Source of the DNA: Aurelia coerulea
Lineage: Eukaryota > Cnidaria > Scyphozoa > Semaeostomeae > Ulmaridae
Reading direction: 5' to 3'
Length of the DNA stretch: 64,000 bases
Assembly: GCA_039566865.1 (NCBI GenBank)
Contig: CM076944.1
Location: forward strand, 19,800,501-19,864,500
A program made the position numbers and the translations under genes. Below, piece by piece: positions 11,032 to 23,241 of this stretch (position 1 is the first letter of the stretch; every line of letters begins with the position of its first letter). The notes below the pieces were generated by a model, which did not search any database, had not been told where the DNA came from, and saw only the letters and a program-made list of their open reading frames with translations.

Positions 11032-11101
<70 letters not shown>
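11032..11101. repeat. (ATT)n microsatellite, LINE C tail
   Basis: About 23 ATT units. On the minus strand this is the (AAT)n tail directly after the 3' UTR of LINE C. Confidence 0.9.
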
Positions 11102-11660
11102 CAATTTATTTAAAGTAGGCCTACATATATATATATATATACATACAAGACATATAGACATATAGATACAATAGCTATAACTAAGAGCTAATTCAAGCCT
11201 ACTATCTAAAAAAGTAAAATTTGTAAGAAAAAAGTAAAGAATAAATAAAATTCCGAATGATTAAATACAGATTCATTTTACAGATTTTTACAATGCTTTT
11301 AATATTTACAATTTTTTCTTTCTTTTTTTTTCGGTAAATACAGAGCAGAAAATTTAATATCAGCTCAAGAACCCAACCTATGCCACGAAAGGTCTGCATA
11401 TTCTACAATTACATTCCTCTCCCCTCCAGGTTTTGATTTTCCTTTTGAAACTGGAGAGAGTATCTGACTTTTTTAGGTCATCGGGAAGTGCCTGCCATGA
11501 TCTACACCCAAGGAACGATATTGTCTCTAAGCCATAGCACGTAGTGCGTGCTTGTGGCAAGGATAGGTTATGGAAGCCTCTTAACTCATGATCTACATAA
11601 CGTTTCAGGCACCAAGGAATATCATCTTGAGCCGGCGACGCAAACAATCGGGAAAAACAT
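11102..11660 (-). mobile_element. LINE C: 5'-truncated LINE tail
   Basis: An 89-codon minus-strand frame (11378-11647) encodes the C-terminus of a CR1/L2-like ORF2: LSLPQARTTCYGLETISFLG, then SWQALPDDLKKSDTLSSFKR, ending with the ECNCRICRP knuckle. It is followed by a 3' UTR with the stem AGTAGGC/GCCTACT (11114-11120 with 11197-11203), an AT microsatellite inside the hairpin loop (11124-11140), and the (AAT)n tail. It is truncated about 11660. Confidence 0.85.
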
Positions 11661-13905
11661 TGCCTTGCCCATTGGTCCTGGGAGCACTATTGATGTTTTG
11701 CTTTCTGATTAGCATCTACATTACTGTATACCAACTGACAGAATGTCTTTACCAGCAAAGAGTGCAAATCGACACGTACCCCAAAAGGCACTGGTTATAC
11801 CCAAGTGGCACTAGGCACATCCTAAAGGCACTGGGTATAATGTAGTGGGATTACTGCTCCTGCAAGTAAAATGAAGGAAAGGAAGGGGGAAGGGGGGGGG
11901 GGTGGACAGGTTATTCTGCATTGAGTTACCTTGGACAGTTCTCATCCTCTGCTAGTGAATAGGCAAGAACATGTGTCTTCCTCCTGCCCACAACACTGGG
12001 ACAGTTGTTTACCTCTTGGCCTAATGAATTATGCTGGATATACAATGAGTATCAAGTGTGACAGGTTTAGCAGCAAATGATGAACACTTGAAAATTCTAT
12101 TGCGTAGACCTTGAAGCAGCTGGACAAAACCTGGAATATTTGTGTGACAAGCATGGATCATGGTGGTAGGTATGCTGTAACTAATGCCACTCGATCAATG
12201 AGCAACTTCAATTCTATCTGACCTTTGCAGCAATTTTTGTACTTTGTTTTATTGCAAAGTTATTGCATACCACATAAATCTAAAGATAAGAATGCTAGAA
12301 AAAGGCCTGCTCCACAAGGTAGGAAATTTCTGCAGGAAACTGTGCCGTAACCATAAGTAACCGTAACCATAAGTGACCGGGGGTGTTTGACAATGGGGGA
12401 CAGACAATGGACGACCACATACCTTGTTTGTTTATAATGATGTTTGTCTATAATTGGTCTTGGTGATCAGCAGCTGACAAAAGGCCCCTTTTGGTTTTCT
12501 TTTCTTTTTGACCTACATGGATGTACCCGGAAGATAACGATTGTAAAGTGCGGCAACATCAAAGTACAGTGCTGATCCTTCTTTTTTTATTTTTCAACAC
12601 ATGACAAAGTTATGTTCCTTGCTATCTTGTTTTGCTCACATATATATGGCAGCTTTCAATACCTTCATTTCCACCAATTGTATTTGCTCCCACCATTGAT
12701 TTTTAATGTCGTTGATGATGGGAAAGCAATGGTAATTGAAGTTCATTACCGGGATCAGATGATCGGTTGAGCAGCATAGTTTGTCGGGCAGCGTTTTCCT
12801 CCTTGTTGAAGGGCACAAATGGCAGTACATCGTCTTGTTTATCTTATGACTTGGGCCAATCCCATTTGGAAAATTGTCCTGATCGTGCAGAATTCACGAA
12901 AACCACCTTGAAATGCGCTGTTGTGACAAAGTCATGATTTTGAAACCGAGGCCAACAACAGTATCGATGCTCCATCGATGCTCACTGTCACCGTTCGTGA
13001 AAAGACTCGTTATAACTGTAACTAAAATTTATCTTCATTCTGGCTTTTATGCCCAATGCCACGGGAAAAGAGTTATCAATCTGATTTTCACTTAAACTTG
13101 ATGAAAACGGCCACACTTGCAGCGTAAGAGAATGTAAACAACATCGACGGTCAGTTTGTTTACTTTTAAAGAGAGTGAATTTAAACTTTTAACTGGTACA
13201 AATTGGTCTTCGAAGGTGTTCTCTGTCCGCAAAATCTTAGTTGGCAACTATCATAAAAAGTTTGACATGCATTAGGAAGATAGACATATTTTGCGTCCTT
13301 TTAAGGTTACTCTAACTGTTCAGACGACAAATTTTCGATTTTTCGTTTTTGTCATAATCTGATGGTATAAGTATTTGAGGACTGTTTAAACCAACTCACT
13401 TCCAGAAATAGTCACAATTACTTGGAAATTTGAGCATTTTAAAAGGAGCAATCCTGTTTCTCAAAAAGTGCGGGAATATACATAAGCGGATTAAAGTAAA
13501 CTCACTTGACCTTGCAGCTATGTTCATGACATCCCGTGCTGCTGTGTTATTGACATAATGCTTTACCAATACCGCGCTTAAGCCTAATTGCTTGGTCTTT
13601 CATGCATCCCGCAATTTTTGCTTCATTTTGATAAAAGCCTGATTTCTCGAAACAGGATTCCCGAGTACTGGTGGGTAATAAAAAATCTTTGTGTACCCAA
13701 CAGGTCAATCGACACGCTTGAAACTTGGCACATAGAGTCACAATGCATATAACTACGAAACCGTATCAGCGATTTGTGATACATCCACTGGTCCGATTTT
13801 TACAAGGGTCTGAAAGTTAAAAAAGACATTTAAGACATGATATCATTTCAAGGCAATACCTTTTATCAAAAATTCGTGACACGGTTTACGCCTGCGTAAA
13901 TGTGT
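11661..13905. other. Unassigned 2.2 kb
   Basis: No gene could be supported. A minus-strand open frame from about 12890 to 12636 contains YCHLCPSTRRKTLP and CCSTDHLIPV and is followed by GTATTG, so it might be an exon, but nothing else supports it. G-rich homopolymer near 11890. Confidence 0.4.
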
Positions 13906-14053
13906 TTTAACGACAAGGTGACGCACAAATAATTCCTATTAGTTCCCAGTCCTTCAGCAGCTTTAAGGCGTGCTCTGCATAGGTTTGCTGACGAACAAGA
14001 AATCAAATTATCATTGCCTTGCAAAATTCTCAAATGGGATGGATTTTTCAAAC
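13906..14053 (+). repeat. 148 bp direct repeat, copy 1
   Basis: Nearly identical to 16791-16938 (about 95% by eye), starting TTTAACGACAAGGTGACGCA and ending ...TTTTTCAAAC. Identity stops abruptly on both sides. It may be a short interspersed element or a solo end; no terminal inverted repeat or RNA promoter was recognised. Confidence 0.75.
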
Positions 14054-16790
14054 GAATTGTTGAATCCGACAAGTAATACTCCATGGTATCGCGATGAAGT
14101 GTATGGAACGATTCTATGTGGATTTGGTTATGGTTGAAGCATCTATTATTACATCACGTCAAGTGCCTAAATAGTGCCAACACAGTAGAAGAAGACGAGA
14201 TGAAAATTCGTAAGACTCTGAGTTCTTTAGCAAAATTGTCAGTGTGCACTGTCCGTCACCAGTTTAACTACAAGAAAAGAACAGCTCTGAAGGCAGGTCA
14301 TGTTATTACAAATCTAAAAACAGTCTTCTGGTGATGCTGATGTGCAAACCAAACCATTTTTTGGGCAAATTACAGCCCCGACCAGACATCTAATGTTAGA
14401 CAGGCCACAGTCATCGCTTTTTTTTTCTTTTTGAAGCATTGTTTGTAGCATCAATGTAAAATTGTATGCAGTTTAGCATTTTTTTTAAACAATGCCATGG
14501 GGTAGACATAGACTTTTGCTCCTCGTGGCATCGTCCTTGTAGTATTGTAAAGTAGTCTGTAGGTAAAGTAGTCTGTAACATGTATTGTAAGATTTTAATT
14601 GAATACATACATAAAAAAAAACCAAACCAGAGATGTGAAGTGCTGAAATGAATATGTATCTCTCTATATTTTAGTGTGATCCCTCTCTGGCTAACTGGTA
14701 AGAATACTCTGACATATATTGGATGGGGCTGAATATTCAAAAAATTTGAAAAGCATTCGCAGCAGATTGTTCAAACTTCCCTTCAGTGGGGAGCCAATTT
14801 TTATGTATCGCTAAAATCTTTGATCCCAATAATGTGATGTGTGCTCTATTTAGATTCAAACAGAACCTGTAACATTTGAGCTGGTTGATGGGAACTAAGC
14901 ACTACTGCATTCAGAGTCAAAATGGGGCTAGATTCGTGCTTTGCTAGTATTATCAATGAAGAGAGAAGTCTGGAAAAGTTTGCTTCTGATAGAGGAACCT
15001 CAGTCTGCCATTGATTTTATCCAGGTCCTGGTAGTAGCGTTTAATTCAACAGGGATGTTTTCATCAAGAACACAGCCTAGATATATCTCTGTGGTGCATT
15101 GTTTAAGCCCGGGGGGGGGTACTTCATTGTTAAGTTTTATCCAGGTCCTGGTAGTAGCTTCTTTAATTCAATCGGCCCCATGATAATCCAGGATGTTTCA
15201 AATTTCATCAAGAACACATGCCTATTTTTGAATATATATCTCTGTGGTGCATTGTTTAAGTTTATTGTCACCTCTTCTGACCAGTGTTTATGGCCGACTC
15301 CTTTATTTGCCCTGCCAAAAAGTATATAATTTGTTTTGACCTCTCCAAAGTGAATGCACAGTTTTGTTATCAACAAACCAATCACAAAGGGAATTAAGAA
15401 ATTTTGATTTCTGTTGCTGTCCTATTTCATGGGCCTTGTTATCACTGTATACAAGGCAACTCAACTGCATCCAGTGGTGAAACATGCGAAAAGTCTGTTA
15501 CCTGCGAAATGTCCTGAAAGATAAACTTGTAATTTGACCTTTTGTTTACTACCAAAGGAGCAGAATAAGATTAACCAGGCTGGATCAGGTAACTGGGAAT
15601 GGGAGGCAATACAGATCTGGAACTATATAGCTCCAACCCAACTCATTGAAATAAGTACAGAATGGGTTTTGACATAACCATATCTCAGGAAACGGAATCA
15701 ATAGGAAACATTTGTAGGTCAAAAGTCAATTTATATCCAGTGCTTTACATGTCCTCCATTCCCGCCACCCATGCAAGTCCTTAAAAGAAAAGGAACTCCT
15801 AACTAGCAAGTCCATCATGGCAAACAAAACTAAACCGAATTAAGGCTTGAATCTTTCAAATTGGACTCACTTCATATCAACAAGCGCTGATTTGTAGCCT
15901 CCTGTACGAATCCATTTATTTCACTCACATGGAACTAAACTCTTTCTTGTCAGGCCTAAACACTTCTATTTCAGAGTTAATAATTTTATTGCAGCCCTTG
16001 GCAAGGTCCTAGTTTGTCAACAATCTTGTTTAACTTTACACAAGGAACCCATGTACAGCCCCGATATCAGCTAAGTTACCATGTCACTTACATTTCATAG
16101 CTAATCTTGTGCAAACTACAACAAACAAGATCCGCTAGGAAGTGCCTCTGAAACAAACTAAAGCATAAACTTCAAAGCAAGTGTGCAGTGGTAAATAGGC
16201 TCCTCTATAAATAGAACAAACAAATAACTCAGACACACCATTGTTTCTTAGCAAGATAAAAATATCATTCTTAGGTTACCCTTTGTTGACATTTGTGCAA
16301 CTTCGATTTGAATGGGGTATTTTTTGATTTTCTGCTCTCTGCCAATGCAAGCTTTTAACCTGGCACAAACCCTTTAATACTCCCAAGTAGTGAGGAAAGA
16401 AACCAACCAACTCAGTTTTTTTATAACAAATAGTATTTAGGAGCATTCAAATGCTGGAGATTCCAGTACAACGCTGCACATCGAAAAAACCGGCAGGGTG
16501 GCAGATTAGTAGTAACAATTCAACCTGTGAAAACAACATAGTCCCATCTAATCAACCATTTCACCTTGAAAGTCGAGAGTCCAAACTGTTAATTATCAAA
16601 CATGGCTCTGCAAATAACTGTCATTCAAAGTCAAGCATTCTTCAGAACAATGAATCCTATTTGCAGCATACAATTAAATCAAAAGGAATTGTAATTCCTT
16701 ATTTGCTTATGAAATATAATTAGCCGATACGACCCAATTACTGTCATCCAATGCCTCATTATTCACACCTCTATTCTAGTTAGGTATATT
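14054..16790. other. Unassigned 2.7 kb between the 148 bp repeats
   Basis: No gene recognised. It contains the local duplication at 15005-15262 and several short open frames without protein features. Confidence 0.45.
15005..15262 (+). repeat. Diverged tandem duplication, two ~115-130 bp units
   Basis: TTTTATCCAGGTCCTGGTAG occurs at about 15016 and 15135. Each is followed by TTTAATTCAA, GGATGTTT, CATCAAGAACACA and ATATCTCTGTGGTGCATTGT, with a small insertion in the second unit. A G9 run lies between the units. Confidence 0.75.
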
Positions 16791-16938
16791 TTTAACGACA
16801 AGGTGACGCACAAATACTTCCTATTAGTTCCCAGTCCTTCAGCAACTTTAAGGCATGCTCTGCATAGGTTTGCTGACGAACAAGAAATGAAATTGTCATT
16901 GCCTTGCAAAATTCTCAAATGGGATTGATTTTTCAAAC
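16791..16938 (+). repeat. 148 bp direct repeat, copy 2
   Basis: Second copy of the element at 13906-14053, in the same orientation and 2.9 kb away. Confidence 0.75.
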
Positions 16939-17195
16939 CCCATTCCCTCCCTCCCTCTTATGTATTAGTAAACCATCGGGCAGCAGGTGCCCCCTTTTCA
17001 GCAAGCCTGGAAGGGTTCCTGCTGCCCCAAACATGGTCGTATCGTAGTTAGTTTGTGCAATTGTAGCTTTGTAGCTCATATTTAAAGGGAATAAACAATC
17101 TTCTTTGCATAGGCTGAGGAAATGCCCGCAAATCCTTCATTTCCTTCGCCACAAAAGGAAACCACATTCAGTTTCAGTTTCAGTTTCATCAATTC

Positions 17196-17555
17196 AACAA
17201 ATATATCTAAATAAATCTAAGAATACAAATACGTCCACTACCCTACAACATACATGGATGAACAATTGATATACATTAGCTACACTACTACAAAAAATGC
17301 TTACCTTATAACCTACAGAAATAAACTAAATAGAGGATACATTACAGAACAGAGAAAGAGCATAGGTCCAGAGGCAACCCCCCACCACACAAGACAACCA
17401 AGGACAAGAGCAGGACAACAGGAAAAGCAGGCCCTACATGACAACCACGTGAAAACCCACATCCCCATCATCCCACAATTGCCCCCAGCCATCCAAGCAG
17501 GCAAAAGGCCACCCCCAGGACCCAGGCTCCGAGAAATTATTTAGATATATTTGTT
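17196..17555. repeat. 19 bp perfect inverted repeat in LINE D 3' UTR
   Basis: The 19 bases at 17196-17214 (core CAAATATATCTAAATAA) are the exact reverse complement of 17537-17555, enclosing about 320 bases. The enclosed part holds a 96-codon open frame (17254-17544) of basic, Pro/Gln-rich composition that is probably chance. It could be a long-range stem at the LINE 3' end, or the ends of a small insertion. Confidence 0.6.
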
Positions 17556-17737
17556 TAAGGAGGAGCTCTCTAATAGGTAAACTAATCGAGAGAGAGCCCC
17601 CCCCCCCCCCCATCTAAAAGAAAAAACTAAAAACTAAATGAAATATGTTTGCTAAAAAACACAAAACCAGATTTCCTTAAAGAGAATATCAAGATAGGAT
17701 AGTCAAAAGATTATCAGTCTACAATGCTACAGATAGT

Positions 17738-20700
17738 TTAAAGACCATAACCATTGATGAGGAATTCCTTTAGTTTTGATTTGAAAACATTAAATGAAAC
17801 AGACATTTTGATAAACGTGGGGATATCATTCCAGAGTTTGGCACCAAAATACTTTATTGATCTAAGACCATATAGAAATGTATTCCTTATGGATTGGAAG
17901 ATGTCACCTCTAGCTGCCTGACGAGTCTCGTGATTATGAACAGTGTTACTGAGCTGGAAATAGTTGTGAAAATGAATAGGTAAGAGGCCATTTAGAGATT
18001 TATAAACAAATTTGAGAATATCATGATGAACCATATCTTTCAATTTAAGTATCTTCAGAGAGAAGAAGATTGGTGTTGAAGGAGAGAAGAAGGGCTGAAA
18101 GGAGATAGACCTAAGTACTTTCTTCTGCAGTAAGAAAAGAGGCTCAAGATAAGTATCATAAGAGAGACCCCAAGTTGATGAGCCATAACTCATAAAGGAA
18201 GAGAATATGGAGTAGTAAAGATTTTTCAATATATCAAGAGGAAGAAGATGTCTGATCTTAAAGAAGACCCCAGATGTTCTTGAGAGTTTTTTGGTTAGTT
18301 CAGAAATATGGAATCTCCAGGAAAGATGCTCATCCATTAGAACACCTAAGAATTTAACATATCTGGATCTGGACACTGGTTTTTTCCCAAATTTTATGTT
18401 GATGTGATCAGTTAATTTCTTTCTAGGGGAATGGAACAGAACAAAGTTTGTTTTTTCAATGTTTAAAGCTAACTTGTTTACTTCAAGCCAAGACTTTACT
18501 TTTAGCAACTCTTTATTCATTTATACTCAAGCCTGATTACGTTGTCTGACTCATAATAAATGTTGGTATCATCTGCAAAAAGAAAGAAAGAAAGGATTTT
18601 GGAAACATTTGGCAGGTCATTGATTTACATTAGAAAAAGTAATGGACCAAGAACAGAACCTTGAGGAACACCACAAGAAATTTGCCCAAGAGTAGAAGAG
18701 TGATTGTTGATTGAGACATACTGTTGTCTTCCTGTTAGGTAGGACTCAAACCATTGCAATGGCGTGCCCCTAATTCCATAGTGACTCAGTTTTTGCAGAA
18801 GGATATCATGGTTAACAGTATCAAAGGCTTTTTGAAGGTCAATAGAGATTCCACAGCCCACTCTGTTTGAATCCACTGTAGACTTTATTCTTTCACTTAG
18901 ACTGATTAATGCATGGTGAGTAGAATGTCCATTACGGAATCCAAATTGCATTTCAAACAGAATATCATGAAGTTCTAAGAAGTTATACAAGCGTTTATGC
19001 ATAAGCTTTTCAAAGATCTTACTGAAAATTGACAGCAAAGATATGGGTCTGTAATTTGAGTTCTTTGAAACATCACCCTTCTTAAATATCGGAATAACCT
19101 TCGCAATCTTTAAACTATCAGGAAAGGTACCATTTCGAAATGAATCATTAATTATCAGAGAGAGTTGAATGGAGATATGAGGGTCAAGAATTTTCAATAA
19201 CTTGACTGGAATACTATTAGGTCCAGTAGTTTTGCTTTTCTTAAATGACTGGATTATAGAAGAAACCTCATCAGGGAGAGTGGGAGATAAAAAGAAGCTG
19301 TTGTTATTTGGAGCATTTAGGTATCTTAGAGGAGAATTTGGGTTTTTTGGGATTTTAGTGGATATTTTATCAGCGACATTTAGAAAATAGTCATTAAAAT
19401 TATTAGCAATTAAATCGGGATCAGTATCTTATTGCCATTCTCGTCAGTTATCTTGGGGATTGAGTTTGTTTCAGTGATTGATTTCATTTTTGAAACACTT
19501 TTAATTCCCTTCCAGAGCATTTTCATATTGGACTTATTTTCTACAAAATAATTTTGAAAATAGCTTTTTTTACTGTTTTTTAATTCATTAACAACTCGAT
19601 TACGAAATTGTTTATAATAGGCGTAAATCTCACAGGATTTAGTTTGCTTGAACTGCTGGAAAAGTCTGTCCCTTACCCTCATCATTTGTTGAATTTGATT
19701 ATTAATCCATGGTTTGTTCCTAAGTTTCAAAGATTTTTTGTTTAATTTCTTTTTTGGACAATGTTTATCAATAAGCTGATTTAAATGTGATAAAAAATTA
19801 TCAAAATTTTGGTTAACAGTATGACCCTCGGCATCTAAAAATGCAAAATCCATACTGAGGTACTCATCAAGAAGTTTAGTTTGATTGAATTTTTTGTAAT
19901 CATAAACAAGATAGGAACAACTACCGTAGTCAGGTGCAGAGTTACTGAGGATACAAAACTGAGGGAAGTGATCTGAAATTTGGATCAGGATGTTACCACT
20001 TGTCACCTTACAAGTTAAATCGTTAGAGAAGATGTTATCAATGAGCGTTGCTGTTGAATCAGTTACCCTGGTTGGTTGGAGTATAAGAGGCTGACAGTGG
20101 TTAGCAAACATAGTATTAATAAAATCACTAGTGGGTGTATGATTCTCAGAGTTGAGTAGATTTAAGTTGAAGTCGCCCATGATAAAAGTAGTTTTATTTT
20201 CTTTAGCTGTTTTTGACATGATTTCTTGCATATGGTTATTAAACTTAGCAATATCAGAACTTGGATGATGGTAAGCACAGCAGCATAGAATGTTCTTAGA
20301 TTTAGCATTCTCAATCTCAATCCAAACAGTCTCAAAATCACAGGAACTGATGCTAAGATCAAGTCTCTTGTTGGCTTTAAGGAGTGACTTTACATAAATA
20401 CCAACACCACCAGCAGCACTCAGTGAAGAAGTATGGTGAAATTTATAGCCAGGAATGTCAATATTTGTTGAAATAGGTGAATCAACTGAATCTTTAATTT
20501 CAGAAAGACCAATGACTTGGAAGTCAATACCAGTACCTCCTAGAAGAGTAAATAGCTCATCAAAATGAAGTGCAAGACTTCTTATGTTCATATGCAAGAG
20601 AGAAAGGTCCTTTGCTGAAGTTTCCAAACATTGTATTTCTTGAACATTGAGGTAATTACAGTTGATATCTGGCTCAATATTCTCATCTATATCATAATCA

Positions 20701-21092
20701 GAAAGGTTAGGAAGGTTTTGAAGTTTGGAGAGTATTTCTAGAGTTGGAAGAGAATCAACTATTGAGGGTAGATCAGTAACATTTGTTCCAAGCAGAATCT
20801 CATCAGTTTCTAGGGTGAATGGAAAGATTTTTGAGTTGTTATATATCACGCACGCTATACATCTCCATGCATTGAGAGTAACTTCTTCAAGGGCTTCATA
20901 TTGGGAAGGAGAGATATCATGACATTTAATATGGATTTTGTGTTTGCATTGGCTGCAAACAATGGCTTTTTGGTTTTTATGAACAATTTTTAGGCAAATG
21001 GTGCATATTTTGTTAGAATCTTGATGAGTGGTTGCAAAAGTTTCAGGCTGACACAACCTTTCAACAATTTGGTTTGTAATTTTAGTGGTCAT
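17738..21092 (-). pseudogene. LINE D ORF2: PHD + endonuclease + RT, decayed
   Basis: The likely start is ATG at 21092-21090 (MTTKITNQIVERL). A PHD-type zinc finger follows within the first about 80 residues (CTICLKIV...CSQCKHKIHIKCH...WRCIAC). An APE-type endonuclease is then seen with HMNIRSL, LSEIKD, MGDFNLN and ISDHFP. The frame breaks near 19412-19425, where one base appears missing before DPDLIANNFNDYF. RT follows: NYRPISLLSIFSKIFEKL, IDLQKAFDTVNH, GVPQGSVLGPLLF, then an in-frame TAA near 18627 just before INDLP. Next come FADDTNIYYES (FADD box, about 18570), a second frameshift near 18525, and the thumb to 17738. Domain order and catalytic motifs are complete, and the lesions are few, so this is a fairly young dead copy. 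Confidence 0.85.
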
Positions 21093-21474
21093 CTGGTTAA
21101 AAGCAAAACAATATAAAAAATTTATAAATGAAAAATAAATAGTCTTCAAACAGACTTAGAGTCTGTTACTATATCTTTATGGGTCCATGCAGTCTGCCCA
21201 ATCATTTTGTTATCAAACATGAGTGGAAGGCAATGCATTGACGAGCCCAGACCAGCAGATAGACAGCAGCCATCAAAGCCCCCAATGAGCAACCAGAACA
21301 ACAAAAATTTCTGTTGCCCCAGATGCCCACAGCAGCAGCGCCAGGCAACTACCAACCCACTAGATCCAAGACCCATCAACACACCGCCCCCTCCCACATT
21401 TTTCTACTCACTACTTGCATACACATCAGCTTTAGCTTGGAGTTCATCAGTTATATCAACAGTCTTATAGGACT

Positions 21475-21825
21475 TCATTGAACTTGATTTGAACGAATTT
21501 TTTTTTCAAGCTCAGATACTTGAGAGTCAACCTTCGAGGCTACGTGGCCATTGTTACTTTCGAGGGTGGCAAGTCTGGTCTCCAAGGATGAGAGATGGTC
21601 TGAGATTTGAATATCAAGGGTTGACAATTTCCTATCTATCACCTCAGATACCTGTTGCATAAAGCTAACCATGGCTTTTTTAAACCAGAGTGGCTCTTCG
21701 TCAGGCAAGGTTGCCACACGTGTCTTTTCAAAAGGGCCTAGATGGCTTTGGCCTAACTTCATGTCGTCGACTTTGGCCAGCTGTTCATCAGGCTGATTCT
21801 TCTCCTGCTTTCACTTTGGCGGCAT
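21475..21825 (-). pseudogene. LINE D ORF1-like coiled-coil protein
   Basis: ATG at 21825-21823 (MPPK), then a TGA at 21813-21811, then an open frame through KQEKNQPDEQLAKVDDMKLG to the stop at 21475. The C-terminal half is heptad-rich (FMQQVSEVIDRKLSTLD, HLSSLETRLATLESNN), as expected for a trimeric coiled-coil ORF1 protein that coats LINE RNA. After 21475 another frame (MKSYKTVDITDELQAKADVY) continues about 80 bases, so the real C-terminus may lie beyond a frameshift. It sits about 380 bp upstream of ORF2. Confidence 0.6.
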
Positions 21826-22104
21826 CACGCACTTTAGTACAGTGTATGTAAAATTATATGCGAGATAACATATATGCTAGAACGAGATGCGATGCTATGC
21901 TTCGAATTTCAGGCAAACTGCCAGGAGCTCGATCCTACATGATATACCGCTACGACATTCAAAGTGGTCTAATACAATACATTATGTTCGTAACTTGTCA
22001 ACTTGTCCCAGGGCAGCTTTTAAATAGGTCGCCCCCCCTTGACGAAAGTAATTGCAAGGAAAAACTTTGCAACCAAAAGCCAATAAGCAAAGCAATGTCA
22101 TCCT

Positions 22105-22190
22105 TTTGGTTTGGTTTGGTTTGGTTTGGTTTGGTTTGGTTTGGTTTGGTTTGGTTTGGTTTGGTTTGGTTTGGTTTGGTTTGGTTTGGT
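22105..22190 (+). repeat. (TTTGG)17 microsatellite
   Basis: About 17 perfect pentamers. On the minus strand it reads (CCAAA)n and lies directly after the LINE E remnant, so it may be that element's 3' tail. Confidence 0.9.
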
Positions 22191-22898
22191 GCCAAACTAC
22201 ACTCTGGTAAAATTGGAGGAAGGACCCTCAGTAATATCCCTCAGTCAAATTTACAATCTCCCGAGTCTAGTTTCTCGTAAATAGAGTTGAGAGGTAAGTG
22301 GGCGCGAGACCATTTATTGATTTGAAAACAATGGTAGCTGTCTCTTGTTTGATCATGTCTTGGGACTGTCGGCCATTTGAGGTCTTTTATCAAGTTTGCT
22401 GCTGGTGCATCAAAGCTACTATTTTTTAACTATCCTCGCAGCACGATTTTGTAACTTTTGTAGCATTAACAGGCGAGAGTCTCCACAGCTACCCCACACA
22501 GAGCAACAATAGCGGAGGTGGGGCTCAACAATACCTCTATACATCTGACTAAGGGTATGTTTTGGAAGCAGTTTCTTAGCATATTTTAGGAAGCCCAGAG
22601 AGCGAGACACCTTCGAACGTAAAGCCTTGGCATGCTCATCCCAAACAAGATGTTTATCAAGTTGTACTCCCAAGTATTTAGCATTATCTACAACATCAAT
22701 ATCCGAGTCGCCAATCGCGAAAGACGGGGTCGGTACAGATTTGTCTGATATCTTTTTGATATTAGGCCTAGAGCCTATAACCATTGCTTGTCTTTTAATT
22801 ACATTCAGAGACAGCTTATTACCTTTAAGCCAATGGCTATCCACAAATATCTTAAATTGCTCAGAGTTGGGCGGGGTTGGGCAGGGTGAAATTTTCAC
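22191..22898 (-). mobile_element. LINE E: RT thumb fragment
   Basis: Minus-strand frame 22419-22898 holds KGNKLSLNV, then DVVDNAKYLGVQLDKHLVWD, and RYCCSVWGSCGDSRLLMLQK. The reading continues, with a frameshift, through NSSFDAPAANLIKDLKWPTV and KSINGLAPTYLSTLFTRN to about 22260. It is the same family as 60610-61510 and 63195-63815 (shared LVWDEH, FLKYAKK, SVWGSCG). RT core and endonuclease are absent. Confidence 0.8.
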
Positions 22899-23111
22899 AA
22901 ATGTGTGCTTGAAGCGTGACGCAAAAGATGAGCTGGCCTAAGCACTGCTGAAGAAACTTAGCCTTCGACCGAAACTTGGTCGGTCGATTGATTGATTGAT
23001 GGATTCGATAGATTGTTCGTGCCGCAGGGAGACTTCCTAGCTGTGATGGAGGTCATGTGACTTTTCCACGCCTTCAAACTTTTTCGGAATGAGTGAACCA
23101 GACAAACTTGC
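22899..23111. other. Short unassigned spacer
   Basis: Nothing recognised apart from a short GATT repeat at 22983-23000. Confidence 0.5.
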
Positions 23112-23241
23112 GTTCCTTTGACAATCAAAACAATAAAGATTTCGTCAAATTCAGCCAGCCAGCGGGATCTAATTTCTTTCAAATGAAACAATGATGAATC
23201 TAAAACAATACAATCGTGATTGTTTTGATTGCCAAAGGAAC
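23112..23241. mobile_element. MITE, 23 bp terminal inverted repeats
   Basis: GTTCCTTTGACAATCAAAAC begins at 23112; its reverse complement, with one mismatch over 23 bp, ends at 23241. The element is 130 bp with a weakly self-complementary interior. A relative lies at 32069-32190 with the same CCTTTGRCAATCAAAACAA end. Confidence 0.75.

Larger units (their letters stand above)
17165..21825 (-). mobile_element. LINE D: nearly full-length PHD-type CR1-like LINE
   Basis: A minus-strand element of about 4.7 kb. It has an ORF1-like coiled-coil frame (21475-21825), an ORF2 with PHD finger, endonuclease and RT (17738-21092), a long 3' UTR and a (GAAACT)n-like tail (17172-17190). PHD fingers and esterase domains in CR1-like LINEs are known (Kapitonov and Jurka). 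A fragment of a sister copy lies at 63862-64000. The copy is inactive by sequence: at least one stop in ORF1, and two frameshifts plus one stop in ORF2. Confidence 0.9.

Noticed and set aside
17254..17544. 96-codon plus-strand frame with Pro/Gln-rich end
   Set aside because: Antisense to the LINE D 3' UTR, no domain, no start context; regarded as chance.
21146..21470. Cys/Pro-rich frames on both strands between LINE D ORF1 and ORF2
   Set aside because: They sit in the inter-ORF region and overlap each other; no conserved pattern that could be trusted.
21998..22195. (NQTKP)n open frame
   Set aside because: Translation of the (TTTGG)n microsatellite.
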